Below, piece after piece: positions 8,733-18,057 of a stretch of DNA of 55,555 nt. The notes under the pieces are model-generated. The model was not told the origin of the DNA, made no database searches, and worked only from the letters and a program-made list of their open reading frames with translations. How positions within the stretch are numbered: position 1 is the first letter of the stretch; every line of letters starts with the position of its first letter. This stretch comes from Dehalococcoidia bacterium (lineage in GTDB: Bacteria; Chloroflexota; Dehalococcoidia; Lucifugimonadales; Lucifugimonadaceae). The translations under genes were made by a program, and so were the position numbers. Where the stretch lies: the NCBI GenBank assembly GCA_002708085.1, contig PAOU01000011.1:1-55555 (forward strand), read 5' to 3'.

Positions 8733-9438
8733 TTATGTCATTCTTGTGGGATTAGGAGAAGTTGGTATAAATATATTTAGAGAATTTTTTATTGTAGAAA
8801 ATGATGTAGAGTTAACTGCTATTGATAATTCATATAATCGAGTAAATGAAGTTAATGATTATGTGAAATCAAAAAATCCTCAAAGTGTTGATTTATGTGT
8901 TTATGGAGACCCTTTAGATCATAATGTTTTGATTAACGTTGGTTTGAAAAGATGCAATAAGTTAATTTTAGCACTTGATCAAGATGCTGATAATTTAGCT
9001 GTTGCACAAACTGTTAAACGTTTAATGGAAAATCTTTCGGAAGATGAAAAAAAGCATAATTTAGAAATCATTTCTATTGTTTGGAATAATGAAAATAAAG
9101 ATTTATTTTCATTATTAGATGTTCAAAAAACTTTAGGTGTTTCTGATAATATTCTTAATATTGTTAATCAAATCTCACGTCCTTCTTTTCCTATAAATAT
9201 TTTAGATATAGAAGGCACTGATAATAGAATTTTTACTATAAAAATTTCTTCTGAATCTAAATCTATAGGAAAAAAAGTTTTGGAAATTAGAATTCCTTTT
9301 AAAATTATATATTTAGGAATAATTGATTCTTTTGGTAATTGTGAATTGTTAAATTCTGATACAGTTTTAAATGATGGAGATTTGTTAATATTTAGTACAT
9401 CTAAAAGACATCAAAATTTATTGAATAGATATTTTTAA
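8725..9438 (+). CDS. Second TrkA-type RCK_N/RCK_C protein
   Basis: A 237-residue protein with an N-terminal RCK_N Rossmann domain (YVILVGLGEVGINIFREF, intact GxGxxG, acidic AIDNSYNR) and a C-terminal RCK_C domain (~residue 155 on, ending NDGDLLIFSTSKRHQ). I use ATG 8725, not the track's TTG 8722, because AGGAGG lies 8 bases before it. It overlaps the preceding degenerate RCK gene by 8 bases. Together with trkA it gives two potentially ligand-binding RCK proteins for one TrkH, as in systems with paired TrkA proteins. The ligand cannot be told from sequence. Confidence 0.8.
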   Translation: MNDYVILVGLGEVGINIFREFFIVENDVELTAIDNSYNRVNEVNDYVKSKNPQSVDLCVYGDPLDHNVLINVGLKRCNKLILALDQDADNLAVAQTVKRLMENLSEDEKKHNLEIISIVWNNENKDLFSLLDVQKTLGVSDNILNIVNQISRPSFPINILDIEGTDNRIFTIKISSESKSIGKKVLEIRIPFKIIYLGIIDSFGNCELLNSDTVLNDGDLLIFSTSKRHQNLLNRYF

Positions 9439-9448
9439 AGGTGAATTA

Positions 9449-10282
9449 ATGAGGAAAATTTCATTTTTAGGCCCTGAAGGAACATATAGTGGTTTAGCTT
9501 TAAGTGAATATGATTCCAAAGCTTCAAGAGTTCCTTGTAGAACTTTTAGCGAGGCTTTAGGTTTACTAGAATCTGATCAAGTAACTGATTGTATAGTTCC
9601 TATAGAAAATAGTTTGCATGGTTCTATTGTAGAAGTATTAGATTTTCTAATAGAAACTCCATCTGTAAAAATCAAAAATGAACTTTTAATAAAAATTGAT
9701 AATTGTCTTCTTTCAAAATCAAAAATGAGGTTATCTGAGATAGAAGTTTTGTTTTCTCACCCACAACCTTTGGGTCAATGTAAAGATTACATTAATAAAA
9801 ATTTATCTAATGCAAAATTAATAGCTTCATTAAGTACAATTTCTGCAATAGAAGATTTAGAAAATAGTGGTTTGAAAGGTGCTGTTATAGGGCCTAAATG
9901 GGCTGCTGAGCAAAATAATTTAAATATTTTAGAAGAAAAAATAGATGGAGGATTGATGAATATCACAAGATTCGTGATATTAAGTAAAAATACTTCTATG
10001 GAATCTACTAGAAAAGATAAGACTTCTATAGTATTTAGCTTTGATGAAGATTCTCCTGGTAGTTTATTCGAGGTTCTTAGGCCATTTGCAATAAGAAAGA
10101 TCAATCTAACTAAAATAGAATCTAGACCTACTAGAAAACAACTAGGAAGATATTATTTTTTTATTGATATTGAAGGAAATTTTAATAATCCAGAGATGAA
10201 AATAGTACTAGATGAGACTTTAAAATATACAAGTGAATTAAAAATATTAGGTTCTTATCCTAAAGTTAATTATAATCTTTAG
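9449..10282 (+). CDS. pheA: Prephenate dehydratase
   Basis: A 277-residue monofunctional enzyme that converts prephenate to phenylpyruvate in phenylalanine synthesis. The PDT domain spans ~1-185, with FLGPEGTYS, VPIENSLHGS and the catalytic T173-R174-F175 in NITRFVIL. An ACT domain follows (~190-277) with PGSLFEVLRPFAIRKINLTKIESRP, including the ESRP motif linked to phenylalanine feedback binding. There is no chorismate mutase domain, so that step is encoded elsewhere. It follows the potassium genes by 10 bases but is functionally unrelated. Its stop overlaps the ytxH-like gene tail to tail by 4 bases. Confidence 0.96.
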   Translation: MRKISFLGPEGTYSGLALSEYDSKASRVPCRTFSEALGLLESDQVTDCIVPIENSLHGSIVEVLDFLIETPSVKIKNELLIKIDNCLLSKSKMRLSEIEVLFSHPQPLGQCKDYINKNLSNAKLIASLSTISAIEDLENSGLKGAVIGPKWAAEQNNLNILEEKIDGGLMNITRFVILSKNTSMESTRKDKTSIVFSFDEDSPGSLFEVLRPFAIRKINLTKIESRPTRKQLGRYYFFIDIEGNFNNPEMKIVLDETLKYTSELKILGSYPKVNYNL

Positions 10283-10536
10283 ATATCTTCTAAATAATCT
10301 TCATCTCTCATTTCTCCAGCTACTTTTCTGCCTTCATGAGTAGCAGTGATAATTCTTTCCTTGGCTGCTTCACTTAACTCTTCAGCTTTTTCTTTCCAAT
10401 CACTTGTTTTATCAGAAATAATACTTCTTGTTTCTTCTCCAGATTTTGGAGCAAATAGCACACCCATAGTTAAACCAGCAATACTACCTAGAAAAAGTCC
10501 AGTATAAAAACCAGCTCCATTCTTATTTTCAGACAT
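10279..10536 (-). CDS. YtxH-domain (general-stress-like) small membrane protein
   Basis: An 85-residue protein. It has a short glycine-rich hydrophobic helix (~residues 9-27, FYTGLFLGSIAGLTMGVLFAPKSGEETR) followed by an amphipathic charged helix. This is the YtxH family layout, including the characteristic LFAPKSGEETR motif right after the membrane helix. YtxH proteins are widespread with no firm function; in Bacillus the family name-giver is a sigma-B stress protein. It is last in the long minus-strand run, 17 bases after a DUF948-like gene, a pairing that is common for this family. Confidence 0.8.
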   Translation of the reverse strand: MSENKNGAGFYTGLFLGSIAGLTMGVLFAPKSGEETRSIISDKTSDWKEKAEELSEAAKERIITATHEGRKVAGEMRDEDYLEDI

Positions 10537-10553
10537 TTGTCTCCTAAGTTATC

Positions 10554-10874
10554 TTATTTATCTTTTTTATCTTCTTTATCTTCTTTGGTTTCTTTTTGTT
10601 GTGAAGATTTATTCGTGAATTTATTGATCATTGATCTTAGTTTTTTGAATCCATTAGTGATTTTGAGTACAGGAAAAGTAATATCATCAATAATTTTATT
10701 TGAAATTTGATCTAGGCGGTTTGCAGTTCGACTAAGAGCAGAAATAGTTTTATTGATATCTTTATACATTTTAAATATTAGAAATAATATTAATAAAGAA
10801 GAAGTAAAAACAGTTACTCCGGTAATTATTAAAACTATATCTCTAATGAAAGTAATTAATTCTTGATTTTCCAT
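10554..10874 (-). CDS. DUF948-like single-pass membrane protein with charged C-terminus
   Basis: A 106-residue protein with one N-terminal transmembrane helix (~residues 10-35, IVLIITGVTVFTSSLLILFLIF). A helical region with regularly spaced hydrophobics follows (INKTISALSRTANRLDQISNKI), as in DUF948 proteins. The tail is KETKEDKEDKKDK, a lysine/acid stretch encoded by imperfect 9-base repeats. It sits just before the YtxH-like gene, a frequent partner of DUF948. No function is established. The family call rests on layout and neighbour more than on a diagnostic motif. Confidence 0.6.
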   Translation of the reverse strand: MENQELITFIRDIVLIITGVTVFTSSLLILFLIFKMYKDINKTISALSRTANRLDQISNKIIDDITFPVLKITNGFKKLRSMINKFTNKSSQQKETKEDKEDKKDK

Positions 10875-10891
10875 ATCAAAATTTTAAGGAT

Positions 10892-10903
10892 TATTCATGA
10901 ATA
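10892..10903. promoter_or_regulatory. 12-base perfect palindrome upstream of the DUF948-like gene
   Basis: TATTCATGAATA is a perfect dyad ending 18 bases before the start codon at 10874. The position suits an operator or a small hairpin near the ribosome-binding region. In AT-rich DNA a 12-base palindrome may be chance. Confidence 0.2.
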
Positions 10904-10945
10904 GTATCAATAATAGAACTTAGAGTAAAGTTATATTAAGTAAAT

Positions 10946-10971
10946 AGTTAATAACAATATTGTGAATAACT
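10946..10971. promoter_or_regulatory. 26-base near-perfect dyad with a DnaA-box-like arm, after rpoD
   Basis: AGTTAATAACAATATTGTGAATAACT is symmetric at 11 of 13 base pairs, centred between 10958 and 10959. One arm read on the minus strand is TTATTCACA, which fits the DnaA box consensus TTATNCACA. The other arm (TTAATAACA) differs from it at two positions. It lies between the rpoD stop and the DUF948-like gene. No T-run follows on either strand, so it does not look like an intrinsic terminator. It could be an operator or DnaA site; this is unproven. Confidence 0.35.
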
Positions 10972-12554
10972 TAAACTAGAAAATCTTTTAGTTTTTTTGA
11001 CCTTGTGGGGTGTCTAAGCTTTCTTAAGGCTTTTGCTTCTATTTGTCTAATTCTTTCTCTTGTTACACCAAATTCTCTTCCAACTTCTTCTAATGTTCTA
11101 CTCCTCCCATCTTCTAATCCAAATCTAAGTTGAAGTACTCTTTGTTCTCTAATATTTAAACTTCCTAATACATTATTAACATGATCTTTTAATAAATTAT
11201 GAGAAGCTGCATCGGATGGTCCTAAAGAGGTAACATCTTCTATAAAATCGCCTAATAACGAATCGTCTTCTTCTCCTATAGGCGTTGCTAAGGATACTGG
11301 TTCTTGAGAAATTTTTAAAATTTCTCTTACTTTTTCTGGTGATAAATCCATTTCTTTTGCTAATTCTCTAGTAGTAGGTTCCCTTCCGTATTCTTGAACT
11401 AATCTTCTACTAACCCTTAATAATTTATTTATGGTTTCAACCATATGAACTGGAACTCTGATAGTTCTTGCTTGGTCTGCTATAGCTCTTGTAATAGCTT
11501 GTCTAATCCACCAAGTAGCATAAGTACTAAACTTAAAACCTTTTCTATAATCGAATTTTTCTACAGCTCTTATTAGTCCTATATTGCCTTCCTGTATTAA
11601 ATCTAGAAGAGACATTCCTCTGCCAATATATTTTTTTGCAACACTAACTACTAATCTTAAATTTGCTTTTACTAAATGGTCTTCACAAATTCGACCTTGA
11701 TTTAAAATTTTTTCAATATGGTTTTCATAGAGTGGTTCTAAATCTTGATCTTTATGATACTTAAATGATTTTTTATTAGAACCATATTTTTTCAAATCTT
11801 TTAATTTAGGGTCTTCATCGAATATTTCATTGATAATCCATTTTGGAACCACATCAACTGTTGCAGAAAGATCAGCAATTAGTGATTGTACTTCCTCTTC
11901 ATTTATATTTAGACTGTCAGACATTAAATTAATAAGGGTAAAATAATCTTCAGATTTTGAAGCTCCTGCTAGTAAAGATTTTATTTCCATATTGTTTAAA
12001 TAATTAGAAAGAGTAATATCTGATTTTCCTTTTTCAATATTTAGGAATTTGTATATAACATTAATTGCTTTTAGGTTTGAAGAGATATATGCGAGTGTAT
12101 TTCTGATGATTTGCACATTAAGAGTATTTTGATCTTGATCTGATAGTAAAAGTAGAGATTTAGTATCGTTAATGTATTTTACTATTTCAATTATTCTAGC
12201 TAAATTTCTTTCTCCTTCAGCATTTAATAATTCTACTTTTCCTATTTCTCTAAGATACATTCTTACTGGATCATCTGTGACTAATTCCGTTTCATCTAAT
12301 GTTGTCCATTCAGTAAGGTCTTCTTGAATTTCGTTTAATGAATCTTCTGAAGGCTCTTCCCAGTTATCAAATTGGTTGGGATTAGGTCCTGCCAATATAG
12401 ATTTTAATAAAGGGGAATTTTCATTTATAGCTTCTTCGTCAACGATTTTTTTGGAATCAAATGAAGAAGAATTGGTAGAAATCTCTTCTTGAATATTTAA
12501 TGAGAAGTTTTCATTATCTATAGATGCGTAATCTTTTTTATCTTGTTGACTCAT
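10971..12554 (-). CDS. rpoD: Primary RNA polymerase sigma factor (sigma-70/RpoD)
   Basis: A 527-residue group 1 sigma factor. Region 1.2 starts near residue 95 ([17 protein letters not shown]). A non-conserved insert runs ~130-280. Region 2 carries [37 protein letters not shown], region 3 lies around residues 380-460, and region 4 ends with [28 protein letters not shown]. The first ~90 residues are acidic and polar with no clear region 1.1. It directs the polymerase to housekeeping promoters. Its ATG overlaps the dnaG stop by one base (TAATG), so translation is probably coupled. dgt-dnaG-rpoD is a macromolecular-synthesis type operon. Confidence 0.98.
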   Translation of the reverse strand: MSQQDKKDYASIDNENFSLNIQEEISTNSSSFDSKKIVDEEAINENSPLLKSILAGPNPNQFDNWEEPSEDSLNEIQEDLTEWTTLDETELVTDDPVRMYLREIGKVELLNAEGERNLARIIEIVKYINDTKSLLLLSDQDQNTLNVQIIRNTLAYISSNLKAINVIYKFLNIEKGKSDITLSNYLNNMEIKSLLAGASKSEDYFTLINLMSDSLNINEEEVQSLIADLSATVDVVPKWIINEIFDEDPKLKDLKKYGSNKKSFKYHKDQDLEPLYENHIEKILNQGRICEDHLVKANLRLVVSVAKKYIGRGMSLLDLIQEGNIGLIRAVEKFDYRKGFKFSTYATWWIRQAITRAIADQARTIRVPVHMVETINKLLRVSRRLVQEYGREPTTRELAKEMDLSPEKVREILKISQEPVSLATPIGEEDDSLLGDFIEDVTSLGPSDAASHNLLKDHVNNVLGSLNIREQRVLQLRFGLEDGRSRTLEEVGREFGVTRERIRQIEAKALRKLRHPTRSKKLKDFLV

Positions 12555-14332
12555 TAATTTTTAGATTCCTGAAGTGTTTTTATTTCTTGATTATCTTTAA
12601 TTGCTTCTTCAATAATATAGTCCCATTCTTGAACAGAATTTTTATCTTTTTCTACCATACGTTCTTTCATAATTTTTTCTGTTTCAATCTTTCTTTCTTT
12701 GAGATATCTTTCACGGATTCTTCTAATATAGTCATTCATAATTGTAATTTTACTTTCATGACTACTAGATGGTTGAGTTTGATTAAATATACTTTCTATT
12801 AACTCTAAAGTAAATTCATCAGAAGAATTTTTCATATTGTTTAATATCTCCTCTAATGGTACATCAGATATGATTTTTTCGTATATATGTTGATAAAGTG
12901 GAGAAAAATATTTTGGATCTATAATAGTTTTAGCGGATTCAATAAGTTCTAAATTGGTAATTAAAAAATTTATCAATGCTTCATCAAGCTTATTTTCATT
13001 GTTTTGCCATGATTGAGAATAAATATGCTTAGATTGTCTTTTATTTTTTTTAGGTTTTGGTAATAGTTGTAATTTTTCTCTGGAAATGTTTAGTTTTTTT
13101 GCTAGATGATCAAATGCTTTATTTTGTTCGTGAGAATTTTTTATAGTAATTATTATTGGATAAATTGATTGTGATGCTTCAATTATTTCAGTTTCATCAG
13201 ACAGATTATAGGAATAATCAATATTTTCTATTAAGTAAAAAATTAAAGATTTAGTATCATTAATGTGAGATTTCCATGATTCAGGATTCTCTCGAATCAT
13301 TGTGTCGGGATCATTATCTTTATCAGAATCACAGAGGTAGATTTTTTCATGTAAAAGATCTGGTTTTTCAAAGTTTCTTATAATTTTTATTAAATTATTA
13401 TAAGTAGCTTTTTTGCCTGCAATATCTGAATCTAGAGATAGAATAATTTTTGAGCATAAAGGATCAAGTATTTTTAAATGGTCATCAGAAATTGCTGTAC
13501 CCATACATCCAACAACATTCATGAACCCGTTTTCATGGGCAGTTATGACATCAAAGTATCCTTCTACTATTATTGCAGAACCAGATTCTTTTATAGAATT
13601 TTTAGCCCAATTGAGTCCATATAATACTTTTGATTTATTGAAAAGTTGAGTTTGTCTAGTATTGATATATTTTGGTTGATTTTGGCCTAAGGCTCTTGCT
13701 CCGAAACCTACTAACTTGTTATTCTCATCCCTTATTTCTATAGTGATTCTATTTGTAAAAGTATCTTTCCAGACGTTATTATTCCATTTGACTAGAAGTC
13801 CTGATTTTATTGCAGATGAGCTATCAACGGATTTTGATTTTAAATGATCAACAAGAGTATTCATTCCCTCATAATTTACCCCCAACCCTCTTCTTGAGAT
13901 TATTTCTTCACTAATACCTCTTTCATTTAAATAATTTCTGGCTTTTAATCCTTCAGGTGTTTTTATTAAAGATTGAAAATAAGAAGCTGCAATTTCATTG
14001 GCATTTTCTACAGAATGAGTATCTCTTTCTGTGTCTGAATTAAAAGTGAGTTTTACTCCAGCTTTACTAGCAGCTATAGATAATGCTTGAGGAAAATTTA
14101 TATTTTCTGAAGTCATAATAAAGTTAAAAATGTCTCCGCCGGTAGAACAAGCACCAAAACATCTCCACGTCTGCTTATCTGGATAGACTACAAAAGAAGG
14201 AGTTTTTTCATTGTGAAAAGGGCACAATCCTTTTAAAGCATTTTTATTACCAGATAAATTAGTGTTATCAGAAACTAATTCTACTAGATCGAGTTTACTT
14301 TTTACTTCTTTTACTAGATCAGGTTTTGCCAT
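12554..14332 (-). CDS. dnaG: DNA primase
   Basis: A 592-residue bacterial primase that lays RNA primers at the replication fork. The N-terminal CHC2 zinc ribbon has C37, H40, C58 and C62 (CPFH...CFGAC). The spacing between the last two cysteines is one residue longer than in E. coli. The catalytic TOPRIM core has [16 protein letters not shown] and [12 protein letters not shown] (~residues 260-310). The last ~150 residues are the likely DnaB-interaction domain and are poorly conserved. It is followed by rpoD with a TAATG overlap and preceded by dgt with a 45-base gap. Confidence 0.97.
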   Translation of the reverse strand: MAKPDLVKEVKSKLDLVELVSDNTNLSGNKNALKGLCPFHNEKTPSFVVYPDKQTWRCFGACSTGGDIFNFIMTSENINFPQALSIAASKAGVKLTFNSDTERDTHSVENANEIAASYFQSLIKTPEGLKARNYLNERGISEEIISRRGLGVNYEGMNTLVDHLKSKSVDSSSAIKSGLLVKWNNNVWKDTFTNRITIEIRDENNKLVGFGARALGQNQPKYINTRQTQLFNKSKVLYGLNWAKNSIKESGSAIIVEGYFDVITAHENGFMNVVGCMGTAISDDHLKILDPLCSKIILSLDSDIAGKKATYNNLIKIIRNFEKPDLLHEKIYLCDSDKDNDPDTMIRENPESWKSHINDTKSLIFYLIENIDYSYNLSDETEIIEASQSIYPIIITIKNSHEQNKAFDHLAKKLNISREKLQLLPKPKKNKRQSKHIYSQSWQNNENKLDEALINFLITNLELIESAKTIIDPKYFSPLYQHIYEKIISDVPLEEILNNMKNSSDEFTLELIESIFNQTQPSSSHESKITIMNDYIRRIRERYLKERKIETEKIMKERMVEKDKNSVQEWDYIIEEAIKDNQEIKTLQESKN

Positions 14333-14377
14333 TATAAAAGTGAATGATACAGAAATATTAATTATATATTATCTGAC

Positions 14378-15475
14378 CTATAATCTTCCATCAAACATAT
14401 TTGTTGTTAGGCCTGGTTTTATTTGTTCAGCAGTTCTTAAAGCAAAAAGATCAGTCATACCACAAACGTAGTCAGTTACAATTCTGTCTGAAGAGTTTGA
14501 AAGTGATTTAATGTAATCAGGGACTAAGTGAATATTTTTGATGTAATAATCAAATAATATTTTTACTATTTCTTTAGAAATTTCTCCTTCTTTAGTTATT
14601 CCTATTGGAAGATAAATTTTTTCAAACATAAAATTTCTTAAATCTGTGATTGTTTCAGTTACCTTTGGAGACATCCTGATCCAAGAATTTTTACTCTTAC
14701 TAGAAGTTCTGCAGTCCCAAGAACTAATAATTACGTCAGTGATAATATTATTAAGTCTTTCGCTATGTTTTAATCCTAGATCTCTCTTAGTTTTTTCTGG
14801 AAGATCATTATTAGTTATCATTTTTGCTCTTATTGCATCATTAATATCATGTGCTAAATAAGCAATTGAATCAGAAAGTCTTACTATTTGAGCTTCAAGA
14901 GATAGGTTTTTAACTAATTCGGGTTTCATGTAATCTCCCTGAGGTTTTGAGTGGTGTTTTATTCCATCAATAACTTCAAAGGTAAGATTTAACCCAGAGC
15001 CATTTTTTTCAAGAATTTCTACTATTCTTACACTTTGTTTACTATGATGAAAACCTTCAGAATTAAGTTCGTCTAATACATTTTCTCCTATATGACCAAA
15101 TGGAGAATGTCCTAAATCATGACCTAAAGATGTTGCTTCTACTAAATCTTCATTTAAATTAAGTGCTCGAGCAATTGTTCTTCCTATCTGAGATACTTCA
15201 ATAGTATGAGTTAATCTAGTTACATAATGATCACCTAAAGGAGCGATAAAAACTTGGCTTTTATGTTTTAGCCTTCTAAAAGCATTGGTATGAATAATTC
15301 TATCTCTATCTATTTGATAGGGAGAACGGAAATTGTTAGATTCTTCATTATTTAATCTTCCTTTAGACTTTTCTGTTGTCATTGCTAAAGGAGAAAGCAG
15401 TTTTTCATTTTTAGAATTTTGATTTGAAATTTCTTTTATTATTTCATTTAATTCTTCAATTGTTTTTTTACTCAT
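14378..15475 (-). CDS. dgt: dGTP triphosphohydrolase-like HD-domain protein
   Basis: A 365-residue HD-superfamily phosphohydrolase of the dGTPase family, which cleaves dNTPs to nucleoside and triphosphate. Family marks include YQIDRDRIIHTNAFRRLKHKSQVF, the metal-binding histidine in RLTHTIEVSQIGRTIARAL, and the HD signature SLGHDLGHSPFGHIGE. It is shorter than E. coli Dgt (~505), matching the compact group found in many bacteria. It lies before dnaG and rpoD, linking dNTP pool control to replication. Substrate preference (dGTP or broad dNTP) cannot be decided here. Confidence 0.9.
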   Translation of the reverse strand: MSKKTIEELNEIIKEISNQNSKNEKLLSPLAMTTEKSKGRLNNEESNNFRSPYQIDRDRIIHTNAFRRLKHKSQVFIAPLGDHYVTRLTHTIEVSQIGRTIARALNLNEDLVEATSLGHDLGHSPFGHIGENVLDELNSEGFHHSKQSVRIVEILEKNGSGLNLTFEVIDGIKHHSKPQGDYMKPELVKNLSLEAQIVRLSDSIAYLAHDINDAIRAKMITNNDLPEKTKRDLGLKHSERLNNIITDVIISSWDCRTSSKSKNSWIRMSPKVTETITDLRNFMFEKIYLPIGITKEGEISKEIVKILFDYYIKNIHLVPDYIKSLSNSSDRIVTDYVCGMTDLFALRTAEQIKPGLTTNMFDGRL

Positions 15476-15479
15476 ATAA

Positions 15480-17321
15480 TTATTCCACTGTAACCGTTTT
15501 TGCTAAATTTCTAGGTCTATCTGGATCTAAATTTTTAATGATAGAGGTATGGAATGCTATTAACTGTAATGGGATAGAAAAAAGTATAGGGTTAAGGTAT
15601 TCATCTAGGTTTGGTAATACAATATATTCATCTATTAAAGTAGGTATTAATTTATCTTCTTCAGATATTAGTGCTATAACTTCACCATCTCTAGATAGTA
15701 TTTCATTAATTGAATTAATCATTTTTGAGTGTAACCTTCCTGATGGAGCTAAAATTATTGTAGGCATTGATGGCCCTATTAATGCATTAACTCCATGTTT
15801 CATTTCTCCAGCAGGATAAGACTCAGCATGTAAATAACTTACCTCTTTCATTTTTAATGCGCCTTCGGATGCTATGGGTAGCATATTATCTCTACCTAGA
15901 TAAAGAAGATGATTCTTTGAGCTTATTTTCTCAGAGATTTTTTTATATAGAGGTTGATTTTGAATTATTTCTCCTATCAATCTTGGTAATTGATTTAAAT
16001 TAGTGATAAGACTTTCGATGTCTTTTCTAGGAGAATTATTAAATTTTGATGAAAAAAATAAAGCTAAAATATAAAGTACAATTAATGAACTTGTAAATGT
16101 TTTTGTAGCTGCAACTGAAAATTCTTGTCCACAATTTAATGGGATACACACATCTGAAATTCTACTAGCTTGAGAAATTTCTTGTTCAACTATAGATATA
16201 GTGAAACATCCACTCTCTTTGGATTTTTCTATACATCTTATAGTTTCCGCAGTTTCACCTGATTGTGTGATGGCAATAATTAGATCATTTTTAGAGATAT
16301 TTTTTTCGCTATACAGGAATTCAGAGGAATTTTCTGCAATAGAGGGGATTTTTGTTATAGATTCAAAGTATTTTGCTCCAACCATACATGCATTAAAACT
16401 ACTACCCATACCAATTAAAATAATTCTATTAATTTTTTGAAGGTTTTTTATATATTTTTCAAGCTCATGAAACTCTATAGTAGAATTTTCAAAATTTACT
16501 CTATCTTTTAATGAATATAATGAAGTTTCACTTTGGTCATATATTTCCTTTTCCATAAAATAATTGAATGAAAATTTTGAAAAATTCTCTTTTTTATTGG
16601 TTAAATGATGATAAACAGGAGTGATATTTTTTTTGTTATTTGAAATAGAGATTTTATTTTTCTTTATTAACGCTATATCACCATTTTCTAGTGCAATAAA
16701 TTTATTTGTATTTCCAATTAAAGGAATTGTGTCGCTTGATACTAATGAAAAATTATCTGAATTACTTACTAATAATCCTCCAGAATTACCTATTTTGAAA
16801 GCAAATAATGTTCCTGGATCTTTAATAGAAAAACCAACAATTGAAGAGGCTCCCTGAATTTTTTGTGTTAGTTGATAAATTGAAGATTCTAAAGAAAAAT
16901 CTTCATTTAGATATTTAGATATTAAATGTGAAATAATTTCACTGTCTGTTTCAGATTTGAAAATAACATTTTCATTTAATAACTCTTGTTTTAATTGTAA
17001 GTAGTTTTCTATAATTCCATTATGAGAAATTACCACATCAGAGTTTTGACTGATGTGAGGATGTGCATTTGCTTCAGAAATTTTTCCGTGTGTAGCCCAA
17101 CGAGTATGAGCTATTCCTATATTTCCATTTAAAGTTTCATGGGATAATTTAGTTTTTAATTTTTTTGTATTGCCTACTACTTTATGAATAACTATTTCAT
17201 TTTCATTTTCAATAGTAGAAATTCCTACACTATCGTAACCTCTATATTCAAGTTTTCTAATTCCTTCTATAAGAGATTGGGCTGCAGGCTTATCGCCCAC
17301 ATATGCATAGATTCCACACAT
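15480..17321 (-). CDS. glmS: Glutamine--fructose-6-phosphate aminotransferase (isomerizing)
   Basis: A 613-residue enzyme making glucosamine-6-phosphate, the entry to UDP-GlcNAc for peptidoglycan and glycans. The N-terminal Ntn glutaminase domain starts MCGIYAYVG, with Cys2 as nucleophile and LEYRGYDSVGIST. Two SIS domains follow (~285-420 and ~455-600) with GMGSSFNACMVGAKYFE, ITQSGETAETI and EVSYLHAESYPAGEMKHG. The protein ends DPDRPRNLAKTVTVE, the conserved GlmS C-terminus. It directly abuts plsC (stop TGA, then ATG) and lies 4 bases before dgt. No glmS ribozyme fits, since no upstream leader exists here. Confidence 0.97.
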   Translation of the reverse strand: MCGIYAYVGDKPAAQSLIEGIRKLEYRGYDSVGISTIENENEIVIHKVVGNTKKLKTKLSHETLNGNIGIAHTRWATHGKISEANAHPHISQNSDVVISHNGIIENYLQLKQELLNENVIFKSETDSEIISHLISKYLNEDFSLESSIYQLTQKIQGASSIVGFSIKDPGTLFAFKIGNSGGLLVSNSDNFSLVSSDTIPLIGNTNKFIALENGDIALIKKNKISISNNKKNITPVYHHLTNKKENFSKFSFNYFMEKEIYDQSETSLYSLKDRVNFENSTIEFHELEKYIKNLQKINRIILIGMGSSFNACMVGAKYFESITKIPSIAENSSEFLYSEKNISKNDLIIAITQSGETAETIRCIEKSKESGCFTISIVEQEISQASRISDVCIPLNCGQEFSVAATKTFTSSLIVLYILALFFSSKFNNSPRKDIESLITNLNQLPRLIGEIIQNQPLYKKISEKISSKNHLLYLGRDNMLPIASEGALKMKEVSYLHAESYPAGEMKHGVNALIGPSMPTIILAPSGRLHSKMINSINEILSRDGEVIALISEEDKLIPTLIDEYIVLPNLDEYLNPILFSIPLQLIAFHTSIIKNLDPDRPRNLAKTVTVE

Positions 17322-18011
17322 TCAATTTTCCTTGTTGCTATTATATAAATTTTTTGTAAATTCAAATTTATTTTCTTTATTATAAAATCCTCTATAATCT
17401 TGGGGAAGTAAATCAGCGATTCTAAACATTATTTCACTTGTAATCCCTTCTAGTTCAGATTTATTATTATAGGATAAACCTTCTCTTAATATAAAAGGTT
17501 TTCCACATTTTATTTTTATAGATCCAGTAGGTTTTAGTACTCTGAATACAGAAGTCAGATGATTAGTTCCAGTAATGCTAACTGGCATAAGTGTTGCTTG
17601 ACTGTGAAGAGCTATCTTAGCTATTCCGGTTTTAGCTTTTAATAAATTTCCTTTACTTCTATGTCCTTCAGGAAATATAACCATAGTTCCATTAGGTTTG
17701 GATAAAATATTAAGAATTGACTTAAAGGCATTTAAATCAGCTTTTCCTCTTTTTAACGGGATAGCACCATAAGAATTTAGCAATATTCTAATTATTGGAT
17801 TTTTAAATAACTCTGATTTAGCTGCGAAATATAGTCTTCTGTTAATACTTGCTGATAATATTCCTGGATCTATATTTGCCAAATGGTTACTTACTATAAT
17901 TAGAGGATTGTTTTTAGGTACATTGGTTAAATCTTCAACTCTATATGATGTGGTAAATATTTTAAGAGTTTGACGTAATCCAATATTGCAAGCTTTATTA
18001 AGAATACTCAT
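17322..18011 (-). CDS. plsC: 1-acyl-sn-glycerol-3-phosphate acyltransferase (PlsC family)
   Basis: A 229-residue acyltransferase of the PlsC family that forms phosphatidic acid from lysophosphatidate. The HX4D motif is NHLANID and the glycerophosphate-binding motif is FPEGHRSKG. Later ATLMPVSITGTNHL matches motif IV. I use ATG 18011; the track's TTG 18026 adds five residues without a better ribosome site. Its start would overlap the C-terminal codons of an extended cmk (see cmk), a sign that the two genes were originally coupled. glmS follows directly. Confidence 0.9.
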   Translation of the reverse strand: MSILNKACNIGLRQTLKIFTTSYRVEDLTNVPKNNPLIIVSNHLANIDPGILSASINRRLYFAAKSELFKNPIIRILLNSYGAIPLKRGKADLNAFKSILNILSKPNGTMVIFPEGHRSKGNLLKAKTGIAKIALHSQATLMPVSITGTNHLTSVFRVLKPTGSIKIKCGKPFILREGLSYNNKSELEGITSEIMFRIADLLPQDYRGFYNKENKFEFTKNLYNSNKEN

Positions 18012-18057
18012 TATTAATTTTTTCAATTATTTCATCTGAAACTTGATGAATATTTTT

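Noticed and set aside
10946-10971. The dyad after rpoD as a Rho-independent terminator
   Set aside because: The stem is AT-rich with two mismatches, has little loop, and no T-run follows on either strand.
12524-12802. Plus-strand 92-residue ORF across the dnaG/rpoD junction
   Set aside because: Phe-rich shadow of two certain minus-strand genes with no recognisable motif.
15480-17330. glmS ribozyme or leader riboswitch
   Set aside because: The glmS start codon directly follows the plsC stop, so there is no leader to hold one.
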